From positions 9,770,937-9,834,936 of the forward strand of contig JALGQZ010000009.1 in assembly GCA_023105745.1 (NCBI GenBank): a DNA stretch of 64,000 nt, written 5' to 3'. Source of the DNA: Austropuccinia psidii. Lineage: Eukaryota; Basidiomycota; Pucciniomycetes; Pucciniales; Sphaerophragmiaceae. The notes beneath the pieces were generated by a model, which saw nothing but the letters and a program-made list of their open reading frames with translations, was not told the origin of the DNA and ran no database searches. The stretch's first letter is position 1. Each line of letters starts with the position of its first letter. Of this stretch, positions 22,519-34,411 are shown piece by piece. The position numbers and the translations under genes are program-made.

Positions 22519-23282
22519 TTTCATAGGGGCTTTTCTAAGTGAAGAGGGCCTGGCACTCAGTAAACTGGGACTCACTTAAGGAGGGCTCAAGGATAAGGTA
22601 AGAGATGAATACACTTAATAGTGTAATAAGATGAATTACTAATAAAAGAGAAATAAAAAGGCAGCAAAAAAAGAATAAGAATAAGAAATAGAAGAGTCAA
22701 CCACAAACAATTCCAAGTCCACTGTTTCAACCTGTCAGAATGGAAAGAGAAGGTTTAATAAGGATATGGTCACCCAGCTCATACTGTACAAGCTAAGAAA
22801 CAACAAGGCAAAGACTAACTTAAAATTAAATAATTATAATATCCAAAATAAGTATAAGAATAATTATGAAATAATAAATAAACTAAATTAATTCACTGGG
22901 GAAAAGTCCCCAGGGGGAGAAAGAGGGGCTGGTATATGTTAGAATCACCAGCCTTGATCCAAAGAGAGAATTTCCATGAGAGTATTTGATGATTGAATTG
23001 AGTCTTGCCAATACAGCTCCTGTACAGCTGTACAGGGCCTGTACGAGAGTGGTGGTGGAATTAGTGATCATACAGTTTGGAAATGGTGTATCCAAAACTG
23101 TATTGGGTAATTCCAAAATGTACAAGTATTGACATGCTGTATTGATGACCCAGGCTTTATGCATGTTTCAGCAAGGAAGATTTCTGAAACTGATTGCTGA
23201 TACACACAGTAGATTTTCTGGTTTGAGGTGTTTGAGTGGGTGTATCAGTGAATACCCTTACCCCTGATGAGTGGTTTTCACA
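22519..23282 (-). repeat. Gyp-D1 5' LTR
   Basis: 764 bp, the same length as 13919-14682 and nearly collinear base for base. Its inner end has drifted (tttcataggggc instead of tgtcacaggggc). The outer end is gtggttttcaca, followed by the target duplication ggtag. Confidence 0.9.
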
Positions 23283-23450
23283 GGTAGAGCAGGCCATCTA
23301 TAAGGAAAAACTTGTTATCCTTACAGTCCCTCAACCAGGGTTCCTCTAACTGGGATTCCAGTTCTGGGATCCTGTATTTTTGCTTAAGGAGTTGCAAAAA
23401 TATGCCACATTGTTTTTGTTTGACATATTTCTTAATTACTGCATTGAAGA
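23283..23450 (-). pseudogene. Gyp-A pol fragment between D1 and E
   Basis: Its reverse complement matches 44345-44520 of the intact pol, the linker between RNase H and the integrase zinc module ('LEEPWLR.YKDNKF', 'LIDGLIY'). It links the integrase part left of D1 with the RNase H part right of E and proves that both were inserted into one Gyp-A copy. Confidence 0.88.
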
Positions 23451-23603
23451 TGTCAGGGGGAGTCTATATAGTAGCAATAAAATGTAGTTACAAGCTAGTA
23501 TTATGACTGTGACACGTCAAAAAACAAATAAATTTAAATCTTCAGGTCCTACTGCTACGTGGTAACAGTGGTGACGAGTCTGTTGAGGACCTGGGTTGCA
23601 ATA
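23451..23603 (-). repeat. Truncated 3' LTR of element E (terminal 153 bp)
   Basis: It matches 23870-24022 with only a few differences and ends at 'gggttgcaata'. The remaining 1.3 kb of LTR are absent, although the outermost end and the target duplication are intact. Confidence 0.85.
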
Positions 23604-23869
23604 TAATGAAATAAAGAGGATTTGTACTTTACTCTCAACAAAAATATTTTTAATATATATTTTTGGAGAAAAAAAAATATGTATATAATATATGATGCTA
23701 TATTATATATGTAAAAAAAATGATAATAATAGAAAATAAGATAAATTTGAAATTTTACTCACTGTTAGTAAAATAACTTTTAAATAACTGAATTTCTACG
23801 CCTAATTCAGTTCAAAACACGTCCAATAACGTTGAAAAACCATGGCCTGGCCCCCAAAATGTCAGGGTG

Positions 23870-25365
23870 AGTCTATATAGTAGCTATAAAATGTAGTTAC
23901 AAGCTAGTATTATGACTGTGACACGTCAAAAAACAAATAAATTTAAATCTTCAGGTCCTACTGCTACGTGGTAACAGTGGTGATGAGTCTGTTGAGGACC
24001 TGGGTTGCAATACCCTAATATCTTTGACTGTAAAGAAGTACTACAATAATTATATTCTGATTATATCTTTAATGATAATTCTAAGGACACTACTGATTGA
24101 TAACAGTTTTGTCACGTAAGAATATGGATAATAAGATAAAGATGATGGGTTTTCAAGGAAAAAACCCTTCTTTTTATATCTTCCAAGACTTTCAACAGTT
24201 ATGAACTCTACACACGTCAGAGGAGTGAATATTTTCACTCCAATGATCAGTCTGTGGTTCTGGATCATCAATTCTGACATCAATAGAGGCAGAATTGTGG
24301 TTTTGGAACCACAAATGATCATTCTGGATCAATACAGGGTGAAAGAACTTTTCACCTGCCACATCAGCACTTGGATGACGTTGTTCTGGTGTCTGAATGA
24401 TCAATAATGATGATTTTAGAGAGGTTATATCTTCATAAGTATATTATTTTAAGTATGAGAGCAATACTGTTTGATACAAGTTTGATACAGTCATGTATTG
24501 CTAGAAAAACCTTCCAGTCAAGATATTTCAGTCAGTTCTTAAGATATCAAGAAACCAAGAACACAGAATTGAAGGGCTGAATGAGATCTTCAATTTGGTA
24601 TGCTTCATGTTTACCCTTCTTTAAATTAGAAAAATTTATAAGGGTTTTAAGTGTTTGGATGTATTTTTGTACATTAGTATGAGGCTTCAAAAACTTCCAT
24701 ACCAGATATCTTCTTCAATTTGGAAGATATCTGTATTCTGATGATACAGTCTTGTAGGGCTTTATTAGCTCTACAGCTTGGTATATTACACTGTACAGCT
24801 AAATGAGTGTATGTCAAAGATACAGGGGTTTGTTTACATTGTTGTTTTCAGAATATCTGTATTTTGGTTGTTAAACCTTTGAACCAAGATCCCTCAGTCA
24901 ATTTAAGAGATACAGAGTTCTAAGGTGTCTCAAATTAAAGCTCTTGTTTAGATCTTTAATTTGGTTATACTTTTTTACAGTTTTGTACAAGCCCTCTTTG
25001 ACTTTCAGGGGGGTCTTGGTTTTAAAATAAAGGTCATATGGTATCTCCAGTTGTAGTGGTGTTACAGCAACATGGATGATACCATTGTGTAGCTCTCTAT
25101 GTGAGATTTAAGAAAAATACCATTTTGGTATAGAATAACTTAAATATGCATAAGTTAGATGAGAGGTGAAAATAAGGGTTTTGACTTGTTTATTCTCCTC
25201 TAGGTTTCCTTATTCTTTTTGGATAAGGTTGGTGTTTAATTTAAGAGGAGTTTTTTCCTCTTATTTATTACCTGTATTGACTATGTTTGCTCAATACGTT
25301 TCATACAATTATTTATGGTATGTTGGATGTCATGCTAGTGCTCTGTTTTGAGTCACAGGTTGACA
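23870..25365 (-). repeat. Complete 5' LTR of element E
   Basis: 1496 bp, plus-strand reading tgtcagggtgagtctatatag ... gagtcacaggttgaca. It is diverged from the Gyp-A LTR but keeps its end motifs and the inverted pair 'ttgtggttttggaaccacaa' (about 24296-24315). Confidence 0.85.
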
Positions 25366-25870
25366 GAAGAATTCATTCTGCAGTTCTGAGGAATGTATTC
25401 CCAGTATGGGAGTTTCCCATGAAATGGATAGGGATCTTGGCTGCTACTTCAGGGTCATAAGCTGGATTGCTTTTGGAATTATCTAATGGCCATCTGCTGA
25501 GGCCATCTGAATTGGTATAAATTTTACACTCTTTGTATATGATGGTCATATTTCTCATATACCCTTGGATGGCTATTTGCAATCTCAACATGCTCCGATT
25601 GGTAGTCTTCATGTTCAGCAAAGACTCCAAGGCTGTGCAGTATGTGTAGAATTCAAAGACGCACCCTCCAAATAATGGTGGAGTTTCTCTAGAGCCCAGA
25701 CTAAGCATAGACATTCAGTCTGGGTTTCCCCAAACCTGGCTTCTGAATCTTCCAGTTGCCTAGAGCTGTAGCATATTACTCCCTCTATTGGTTAACCATC
25801 CACAATTTGTCTCTGGTGAAGGGCTTCCCCTAAGCATTGGCTACATTCTGCATCTATGTATAACTTGAAT
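25366..25870 (-). pseudogene. Gyp-A RNase H remnant
   Basis: Minus-strand frames match pol residues around 575-740 of the intact copy: '[20 protein letters not shown]' appears as 'CVFEFYTYCTALESLLNMKT' near 25640, and '[21 protein letters not shown]' as a drifted copy near 25520-25460. The second catalytic Asp is Tyr here. Stops and a shift near 25715 interrupt it. It directly abuts element E at 25365. Confidence 0.88.
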
Positions 25871-26840
25871 GGTAGTCAAAAGTCAGGTAAGATGAGCACA
25901 GGTGCATTTTTGAGCTTGTGGTTTTTCCTCTCATATGCATCCCTCCTTTCCTTTGTAATTTCAAAAACTACATGTTTTGAACATAGCCTTTACAGACTAC
26001 TAGTTATGTGGGAAACATTTCTTATGTGTTTTCTGTAGTAGCTAGCAAACCCAAGGAAAAATTGAATCTCCTTGATGTTTTTTGGTAGTGGTATTGGAAG
26101 TACTGCTGCTACTTTTCTCTTGTCTATTTCCAGACTAATACCTGAGACTTTATGTCCTATAGCTAGTAACGCTTGCTGGCCAAAATTGGACTTTTTAAGT
26201 GAAATCTTCAGATTAATGGGTGTGCATTTACTTAGCACTCTGTCTATTTACTGCACATGGTCCTCCCATGTTTCTGAAGATATAATTATGCCATCAATAT
26301 ATACTACCATCCAGACTTCCAATATTTCTTCTTAAAATATTGTGTCCATCATCCCTTGGAAGTGGGCTGGTTCATTCTTGATGCCAAATGGAATTCTGGT
26401 GTACTCATATATTCCCATATGGTATATGATTCTTAGTAGTCTCATGGAGTGTGGTTTAACTCCATTCTGGTGGAAACCTTTCATACAATGCATTTTTGTT
26501 ATGTATTTCTCTTTTGCCAGTTTGTCTAAGGCATGAGGTATCCTAGGTATAGGGTACCTGTCAGCTTTTGTGTAGTTGTTCGGAGCTCTGAAATATCTAC
26601 ACAGTCTAGATTTGCCACCATGCCAGGTGATCACGACAGGAGTGGTGATCTCCACTATTTCATTGTTTCCAATCTTTCTGATGACATCCATTTCTAGGAG
26701 TTAATTGATGTGTTTTTCAATTTCCTTCCTAGTCTCCAGACTTTCTGGGTATGGAGGTCTTCTGAGAATTGGTAGATAAGGCCTTTCCCCATCTAGATAT
26801 AGTTCTATATCATGGCAACTAATTTTTTCCAATTGTTATT
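25871..26840 (-). pseudogene. Gyp-A reverse transcriptase remnant
   Basis: Minus-strand order: '[20 protein letters not shown]' (26691 on), '[20 protein letters not shown]', '[15 protein letters not shown]', 'RIPFGIKNEPAHFQGMMDTIF' (to 26332), a YID-type region near 26300 in another frame, then '[22 protein letters not shown]' and '[15 protein letters not shown]' (26238-25990). The order is that of the intact pol, but three frames are needed and several conserved residues have changed. Confidence 0.9.
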
Positions 26841-27345
26841 CACCAATGGAAAATGCTGGTCTATTCTTCCTCAGCATCTTCAGAAAACTTAGTTTCTATT
26901 TACTGGTGAGGGTAGTTCTGAACTGGTGCTCTCTGAATTCATTCAGTAGTTCTTTCAGTGGCTCCTGGGAAGATATTTGGTATATATCTAGTGAAAATTT
27001 CTTTTCCTTGTTGGTACCAATGGTAATGTACCTTTTTTTACTGTTGTAAATATCAATACCATACATTCTCTGGTAATCTGTCCCCAGTAAGAACCCTTGG
27101 ATGTGGGAATCATCAAGCACTACAAACTCTGGACTGAGTCTGATATTACCCTTTCTATGGGGTATAACTATCTCTTTGATAATTGTCCCAATGGAAGTCA
27201 TCTTCCCTGATGCACTTTTGAAGTTCTGTGCCTTGGTTGGCAAGAGTTGTTTTTCCCAATATGGGAAGTGGTTGTCCAGATACGTTCAGGCCACTATGGA
27301 GCAATGTGCCCCACTGTCAATGATCAATGTTTTTTGAGCAGGGTA
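26841..27345 (-). pseudogene. Gyp-A protease remnant
   Basis: Minus-strand translation of 27340-27244 reads '[13 protein letters not shown]' in part of the frame, followed by a stop; 27243-26896 (115 codons) gives the rest of the retropepsin and its C-terminal segment ('[20 protein letters not shown]', '[20 protein letters not shown]'). The DSG site is intact, the frame is not. Confidence 0.88.
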
Positions 27346-28917
27346 AATTCAAACATTGCTGTGCCATGTATATATGCCATTCCTTTGGTTCGTGTGACCA
27401 GTAATGTCTGTGCATCCTGTGTAGGTTTTCACAAGTTTTTATTGGCAGTGTCTTGTGTCAGGCCTGCTTCCAACTGTATTTCCTTTATTTCAAGTGTTGT
27501 TTCCTCTTGATATCCCACTCTAAATTTCTCTCTTGGGTCTTTCTCCTCATTAGATTGGTCTCTGATGGCATCTCCCATAGAGTCTGACTTAAAATCCTCT
27601 GTGGGGGATTCCTCCTCTGGGACATTCTCAATGGCATAGACTTTGGTTGCATCTGCATTTTAATGCATGCTCTAGTTCCCCTGGCATTTATGTCAGAAGG
27701 TTTGATTCCTCATCTGAATGTTCATTTGAGTATCAATTGCTTTAAGTCTTTTAGAATGTCTGAGACACCATTCATATGAATATTTTTCCACCAAATACTT
27801 TTCATTTTCAAATGAAATGGTCTTTTGCCATATCCAAGTACCATTGCTGTACTTTTGGATGATTTTACTCTTCTACCATGGCCAGTTTATCCTGCCATGG
27901 ATTTTTTCATTTCTGTGTACCAAACATTAGCCTGTCCTTTAAATTCTGCATTAAGTCTAGCAGTAATCCTTTAGTCTGGTATGCTGGGTACATCAATGAA
28001 GAGTCCATCAATGTGGTCTATGATTTCCATATTATCATATTCTCCTGTACCAGAATTTGGGCCAGCTTGAGGCCTCACAGAGCTGTTTTAAGGATTCCTT
28101 CTCAGAATAAGTCATATTATCTCCATCCTGGTATTGAGATGGAGATCTTGTCTTATTCACCAACATGGAATATGGTGTGATTTCCTCTGAGTGATATGGA
28201 TTATCCATAACATGGGCTTGGGGGTGGGGATTCAAGTCATGGTAGACATTAAACAGTTTTTTTATGTCTTGACCAAGAAAATCCCTGTCCCTTTTTCTGT
28301 GGTTTTTTTCTTCAAAGATTAGATTCAGTCTTTTGTTGGTTTCTTCAGAGGCTTTTCTCAATTGAGCATGTCCTTCGTGAAGGGATTTAACAATTTTGTT
28401 CATGAAGGCTGTCAATTTTTTCATCCTCTCATGGCTTGCTTCAAGTTCTGATAACTTCTTTTGAGTTTTCTCAGCATCTTGAGACATTTTTTAGGTTACT
28501 CTCAGGTGTGACAACATTATGTTCTATCTGAGTGGGGGTAATATTTATATTAATAGGACTACTGATTCTAGAGTTAGGTACAGCTACTTCTGGTTCTTGT
28601 GTACTTCTTTCACCAAATCCAACAGCTTCTGGATCATTGGGTCTGACTCTCTCTTCCTTTGGTTGAAGGTGGTCCTGTTTTTTCCCTTGTATCCATGTAT
28701 TCTCCTGCAAAATTCCTGGAATTGTGAAGAATGGTAACTCTTGGCCACAGATCTGTTGGTTCCTGAATGGTGTGAAGCCACTGAGGGAACTGGTTTGGTC
28801 TACTCCTTGTGAGCCTGAAGGAATCTGAGTCTGCCCTGTCTGGGTCAGTTGTTCTTCTATAGCTTGGATAGTTAATGCATTCTCCCTTATCCTGTTTGCC
28901 CTCACCTCCAGGAGTCT
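27346..28917 (-). pseudogene. Gyp-A gag, middle and C-terminal part
   Basis: The 28905-28471 frame matches the intact gag near 40450-40880 ('MRANRIRENALTIQAIEEQL', 'TQTGQTQIPSGSQGVDQTSS'), and 28487-28035 matches 40880-41330 (coiled-coil region, 'SPSQYQDGDNMTYSEKESL'). The capsid-like and nucleocapsid parts (28034-27346) are badly shifted. The 5' part of gag lies beyond the two solo LTRs, at 30938-31012 and 33109-33421. Confidence 0.88.
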
Positions 28918-30937
28918 TGTAAGGTTTGACTATGAAACAATAAGTAAAAATTACTAATTTATTACTTATTGTACTCTGAATGTCCTTATGAATTGAATAA
29001 ATAAGATTAAAAATATAATAATAATAAATAATTTTTATTATTATGGCGTAAAATAATTATATTATTAAATAAATATAATAATATAATTTATATTATAAAA
29101 ATATAATAAATAAATATATTAATATAAGATAATTAATATATTTAAACAGCTCTTTATTATTGTTACCAACAAATAATAAAGGCGTAAAAAAATGTTTTTT
29201 ATTAATAAAAAACAATTAATAACAATAATATTACTGATATTAAAGTTATGAATTAATATAAATACTATTTATATTAATTAAAGAATTATTAAGAGAGTAA
29301 TAATAGAGAAATTATTATAATAAGAGAAAATAACCTACTTTTAACACTTAATATAATAATTTTGAAGTATTTTACGCCAAAAAATATAAATACAACCTTT
29401 TCAAATTGTATTTACAATAAAAATAAAGAAAATTACAAATTATTCTGGATTTTTATGTGGAAATGAGTTTTATAGAGATTTTTAACAAAAACAATTAAAT
29501 AAATGATTTAATCACGTCAAAATAGATGATTATAGCAAGGAGGTCTTTGGTCTTTAATAATATAATGCTTTTATATATAAAGAATAAAGAAATTACCTTT
29601 GATTTTAATTGATTTAATGTTTTTGATGCGTCTGAGGGGTAAATAGAGTAAAAAGAGCTCTATTTATAGTAAATACCTCCCTCCTAGAGTCCAACAGGCT
29701 TCTAGTAGACGTGTACTGATCATATCCACTGGAATTGATCAATATTTTAAGGTTTGAGGGTGATTACATCATGATCAAACCATATTGCATCATTATTACA
29801 CCATTATTTAGAGTTATCACTGTAACTCTAGGTTTGATGACATCAGAGGCTTGGCAGAACCCCAAATTTCGTGGATTTTATTAGTTTTAATCATAAACTA
29901 ATAGTATTCACCAATTTTATCACTCTTAAGACTGTTAAACTTAATTTAAGGTTACAGTATGTGATCATAACAGCTCAATTTAAGCTCAAACTTTGATCCT
30001 CAATAACTTTTAAGGTTTTCACGCTACAGCAATTCAGAGAGTGAATTCTGATAGCCTGACATAACCTTATTATGCTGCCAAGAGCTTTTCATTACATCAT
30101 CAAAACTCTAATTTTGATGATTTTTCTTGTAACTCATCTTTTCTGTCGAAATTCAATATTTTAAACTTCAAACCTTGATTTCAGGGGGTTATACCCTGAA
30201 TTTAATAATAAAAATTACGTCATTCTTCTCGAATAAACTAGTAGAATCCAACTGTGTACTTTTTTTTAGTTTGGACTACTTTCACAACAAAGTGGTCAAC
30301 AGCTCTGTTGATTTTTATCAATATTTCCTCATAAGTCTTAACCTTGTTTATAATTTGCAAAATAAAGTTCATATCTGTGTTCTTACAGTAATTACGTGGT
30401 AACTTTATTTTTGGTTCATCATTCTAGCATGTATAGTTTAGAAGATATTAGCTATGATCACTGAATATATGCGTTGACCAAAAAAGTGCATATATTCAGG
30501 ATAATTCCTTAAGTATTGATTTTGGGAATTAGGTTATGAATTGTTTTATATGTGGGGTTTTGTGGGGAATCCACTGGTACAATTTATTTCACATGTTGTT
30601 TCATTAGTTTCTGAGATAAATAAGGTTTTATGTTTTTTATAAGGTATTATACCCTATAATTCCTTAAATATTGACTTTACAGGTATGCCATAAAAATGGT
30701 ATATGTGTATTTTTCCATGGGGAATCCAATGGTATAATTAGTTTTACATGTTGATTCATTGGTTTTCAAGTTAAACCAATTTTAGTACCAATTTATGGTA
30801 TTTTTTGTATATTTGAGTAATTATTTTTAATGTATAATTATTCTAATTAATTTTAATATAATTATATTAAAGGTATAATTATTCTGAGTCTTTTTTGTGA
30901 CCTTATTGGGTATGTGCTCATATCTCAAAGGCTCACA
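28918..30937 (-). mobile_element. Solo LTR, Gyp-C type, in Gyp-A gag
   Basis: 2020 bp, plus-strand tgtaaggtttgactatg ... caaaggctcaca, with a perfect target duplication agtct at 28913-28917 and 30938-30942. It is the reverse complement of the copy at 53605-55628. It is strongly AT-rich. The minus-strand TATA-like tataaatag sits near 29665. No gene: longest frames are chance. Its ends (TGTGAGCC...TTACA in element sense) equal those of the Gyp-C 5' LTR at 52123 and 57414. Confidence 0.88.
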
Positions 30938-31012
30938 AGTCTAAACTGCCTAGTGGGATTCCAACCTTTGATGATTACCATAAGGTCTCTGAAGTCTATC
31001 TCTGTAAGTTTT
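30938..31012 (-). pseudogene. 75-bp piece of Gyp-A gag between two solo LTRs
   Basis: The reverse complement matches 40385-40450 ('IDFKDLMVITKGWNPTRQ' region of gag). It is the strip left between the insertions at 28918-30937 and 31013-33108. Confidence 0.85.
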
Positions 31013-33108
31013 GTCTATGAAACTCTTGACAATATCAACAAAATCAAGAGTACTGTTACTGTCCTCAGTAGAAGCATATAATATAATGAAATATTACAAC
31101 CACAAATTTAGATATAATTATTCAAAATAATTATATAAATAAAAGAATTTAATTATTATTATAAAAAATATAATAATAATAAAACATAATAATTATAATA
31201 AATTATAATTATTCTATTATTGTTATAGCTACTGACAGTTATAACAATAAGAAGTGTAAAGCTCTTAATGAGACAATTCCACGTGGAAAATATGAATATT
31301 AACCACTTTTAAATAATATAAATATTATTTATAAAAGAATCAAACACACACTTTGCAGACATAATTCTTATAGAATTAAAAACTTACTTATAATATTTAT
31401 TTAATACAACAAGTCAAACAGCAACAGTTATTATATTAAATAATGATTATACGTTAAAAACAAGCCAAAAATCAATAATTTTAAAGATAAAACAACTTTT
31501 TATAATCAAAATCAAGATTAAAGAGTTTTTAAGAGGAATTTGTGGATTTTAAAAGATATTTAAGATGATAATTTTATATAGTAAAATATATTATTGGTGA
31601 TTACAAGTTGATTTTAATTAATAAAGAATAAAATAACTTAAGAATTACTTTAAAAATAAGATTGTATATTTAATAAAACTTTACCTGTTTAAATTTCTAA
31701 TATGATTGGATTGATAATGAATGATGGACAAAAACAGTGATGAAAAGACTCTTTTTATGTCTTCACAGCAGCCATCATGATTCATAATGAATGTAGAGGG
31801 CGTGCTCAGGTCAAAACTTAAAAACCATGCTTAAAAATAAAGTTCTTAGCTTAAGGTAACTTATTTTTAATTCCAATTTCAAGTTATCAGTGTTATTCTC
31901 AACTCCATGTAGCTTCAATCCTTATTTAAACTAATTATTTTAAGTTTTTAATATAAATAAACTTATTGATGTTAAAGTCCATCTCATGAACAACTTAAAA
32001 ATAGAGTTTCAAGCAGAAATCTCTTAAACTTAATTTTCAATTAATTTTTAAAGAAATTATAATTTCCTTTGAGCTTTAATTAAAAGAGTAAAGTTCCAGG
32101 CTAATTATCCAGGAAATTTATTTATAAAAGATACTTAAAATTGGCTTTATATGTATAAAATATTAATTTGTAAGCTTTGTGAAAATTTCAAGCAAATCCA
32201 TTAATTAATGGATGTTTAATGAATTTTTGAAGTTATTGCTATTTTTCCACATGAGATAGCAATACACACCAAACCTTAAGTTTTAATAAGGTTTTAATGC
32301 TTGTAACCTTAAAGTTTTAAGCATATTTGACCTTTTTAAGCTTAATTAAGCTTTGAAAGTTCTTAAAACGTTGAATTCAAGCCTGTATATTGGGATTTAC
32401 CCTTTGGCAGCTTGAAATTCCTGTCCAAATTGGGATAAAACCAGTTTAAACCTTAAGGTTGGATCAAAGTCTAATCTTAAAGTTTAAATAAGGTTGAAAA
32501 TCCTCCAATATAGGTGCACAACCTTAATTGAATCCTTTCAGATCCAAAAAGCTGGGTACCCCAGCTCTATTTGGTCTTTTTCCCTTGTCCCACCTTTTTG
32601 CATGGATTTTGCCCTTTTGTTTATTTAAAGCCATACTCTGTCCTTAAACCCTTTTAAATTGAGCTCACGCAGGATTTACATTCTGTATGGCAAATCCTTA
32701 GCCAATTCAGTAAATATACACCACACCTCAATTTTGACTAAAATTTTGGTAAGTTTGCATAAACCTTATGCAACTTTAAATTTAAGCTTATTTAAGCTTA
32801 AATTTAACAATTTTAAAAAAATGTTAAAAAAGTTAAATTAGTACTGTGAGATTCTTAAATCTTTTAATGACATAAGAAATAAGTGTTTTTGGGTATAACA
32901 ACTTATGGATGTATCCTAGGTTATTTTTGGTGTAGAATCCAAAAATGACATAATATTTATAAATTTGTTCATCCAAAAAAAGGTTATACTTGTTTTTTGT
33001 TATTTTTTATTTTAAATTAAATTAAAAAGTCTATTGAAGACAAATTTAAATGTGTATAAAGTTATTTGTGGCCTTATGGGTAGGTTATACATACCTCACA
33101 GGCTCACA
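31013..33108 (-). mobile_element. Second solo LTR, Gyp-C type, in Gyp-A gag
   Basis: 2096 bp, plus-strand tgtaagttttgtctatg ... cacaggctcaca. The target duplication is atctc at 31008-31012 and atccc at 33109-33113, one change; the intact gag has atctc there. It shares ends and general make-up with 28918-30937, but the interior is only distantly similar, so it is a different subfamily. AT-rich, no gene. Confidence 0.82.
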
Positions 33109-33421
33109 ATCCCTTTGAGACAGATCTTCTGGAAACTTTCTCCAAGTTCTGTGCAGTGGGATGCCAGGTTGAACCTCTTCTTGTCCATGTGCCATTTAAA
33201 AAGGTCTTTGAGGAGTTGGTGGAGCTGACAAACTTGATCCATATGCTTCCAGTCCTCTCATTTGAGGCTTCTGTTAAATTGGAAGGTGAATGGCTCAGTG
33301 GGTATGATTTTCCTCAGTGTCTTGCCCTCCACTACTGTGTCCAAGGTGCCCTCTTGCAGGTCTTCTGGTTCTGGACAAGCCCTCTCTGTCCTCTGGCTGG
33401 CATCTTTCAAAAACAAGGTCT
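33109..33421 (-). pseudogene. Gyp-A gag, N-terminal exon-3 part
   Basis: The reverse complement matches 40075-40395 of the plus-strand copy ('LASKG', 'PFTLQFNRNLKPEDWKDMDQ' region), with indels and frame breaks. It ends at 33422, the counterpart of the acceptor at 40074/40075. Confidence 0.82.
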
Positions 33422-33489
33422 CTGAGGTGTACAGGGAACATATCAGTGTTTGGAAGCAGTCAAAAACTTTATTTTATCAGGATGTTTAC
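33422..33489 (-). other. Gag intron 2 in the minus-strand Gyp-A copy
   Basis: Minus-strand reading gtaaac...cacctcag, 68 nt, exactly the length of the intron at 40007-40074 in the plus-strand copy. Both splice sites are kept although the copy is otherwise decayed. Confidence 0.65.
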
Positions 33490-34411
33490 CTTTGACTGTG
33501 CCTTGTACAAATTTGCTGTCTGCTGCTTTTGGCAATTTACCTTTAGAGGTTAAAACTGGGTTAATGAATGTAATCTTCCCTGTACAAGTTGTTAAGGTTG
33601 GTTTACCTTGTATTGATGTGGAGTTTTGTGGTTTTCTATTCCTCTGAGTGGCAATGGGTGTCCTCTTATTAGCTGTTATAATACCTTTAATGTGCCTCTT
33701 TTGTTTGCCCTTGCTTCCCTCTGGTTCTGAGGGTGTCACTGGTTCGTTGGCCTGTTACTGGGTCTGTAATGGGATGCAGTTTTCTTCCAATGAATCAGAC
33801 AGGAAAAGACGGCTTATTGTCAGTTAAGACCTTTTAATATTCTGTGCGCATGTCTAAGAAAGGCCTCTGCGAAATATATTTCTATATTATGCCCCTGTAT
33901 TATGAAAGTGTAATTGAATCAACAATTCCATGTCAGAAATACAGCTTAAAGATATCTGGCACACTGTTTGTATACCAGTATCTCACAGATTAACTTGTAA
34001 TTAGAAAGTATAATCTGAAAAGTTGGTTATGTAATAGGGTAATTGAAGTTAACAATGTACCCAACCATGCCTCAACTGTTGGTTTTACAGTAAGAGGTGC
34101 CCTTATCTAATTAAAAAAAGGACTATATTAATGGATTAATGTGTTCAAATATGTAAAACACGCCAAAAATAATGGTTTTGTGGTGATTAAATTGTAATCA
34201 ACCACACAATAAGGCAAAAAATAGAAGAAAACACAGTGGTATACAGCATATACCACTCAAAAAATGAATAAAAGATATATATTTTATTTATTCTTTAATA
34301 GAATTTACACCTGAAAAAGAGAAAAAAAAGTGTCAGAATGAACAAAATAAAACAAAAAAACTTGCTTATAAGGTTCAAAGAAGTTTTAAAAACATGGCCA
34401 GGCCCCCGAAA
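33490..34411 (-). pseudogene. Gyp-A gag exon 2 and leader (minus-strand copy)
   Basis: The 33739-33490 frame matches 39757-40006 ('PSEPEGSKGKQKRH', 'GKPTLTTCTGKITFINPV', 'ADSKFVQGTVK'). Upstream, 33800-34411 is the non-coding leader. The leader splice signals have decayed: the acceptor ttcag reads ttcat (about 33790) and the donor gtaagt reads gcaagt (about 34370). The PBS-like stretch lies at about 34395-34411. Confidence 0.8.

Larger units (their letters stand above)
13919..23282 (-). mobile_element. Gyp-D element D1 (Sushi/Tf1-like), nested in Gyp-A
   Basis: Two LTRs of exactly 764 bp (13919-14682 and 22519-23282) bound it. The flanks are ggcag (13914-13918) and ggtag (23283-23287), a 5-bp target duplication with one change. 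On both sides the flanking DNA is minus-strand Gyp-A integrase and joins collinearly. In minus-strand order: 5' LTR, leader, gag, protease, a deleted RT, RNase H, integrase, chromodomain, long 3' region with an antisense ORF, PPT, 3' LTR. Lost start, stops, a changed protease site and the RT deletion make it non-functional. Confidence 0.92.
23451..25365 (-). mobile_element. Shortened LTR element E (Gyp-A relative)
   Basis: Perfect 5-bp target duplication gaaga at 23446-23450 and 25366-25370. In minus-strand order: a full LTR (25365 to 23870), the PBS-like ttttgggggcc stretch, a 266-bp leader, then only the last 153 bp of a second LTR (23603 to 23451), nearly identical to the matching part of the first. 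There is no gag or pol. Ends TGTCA...TGACA and the hairpin near 24290-24320 resemble Gyp-A. Confidence 0.85.

Noticed and set aside
29000..29340. Very AT-rich block considered as mitochondrial insertion or origin
   Set aside because: It lies inside the solo LTR and recurs in the copy at 55160-55560, so it is part of the LTR.
28918..33108. Two 2-kb AT-rich inserts considered as full non-autonomous elements
   Set aside because: Each has single TG...CA ends, 5-bp target copies, a TATA box and no internal repeat pair. They match the ends of the Gyp-C LTR, so solo LTRs fit better.
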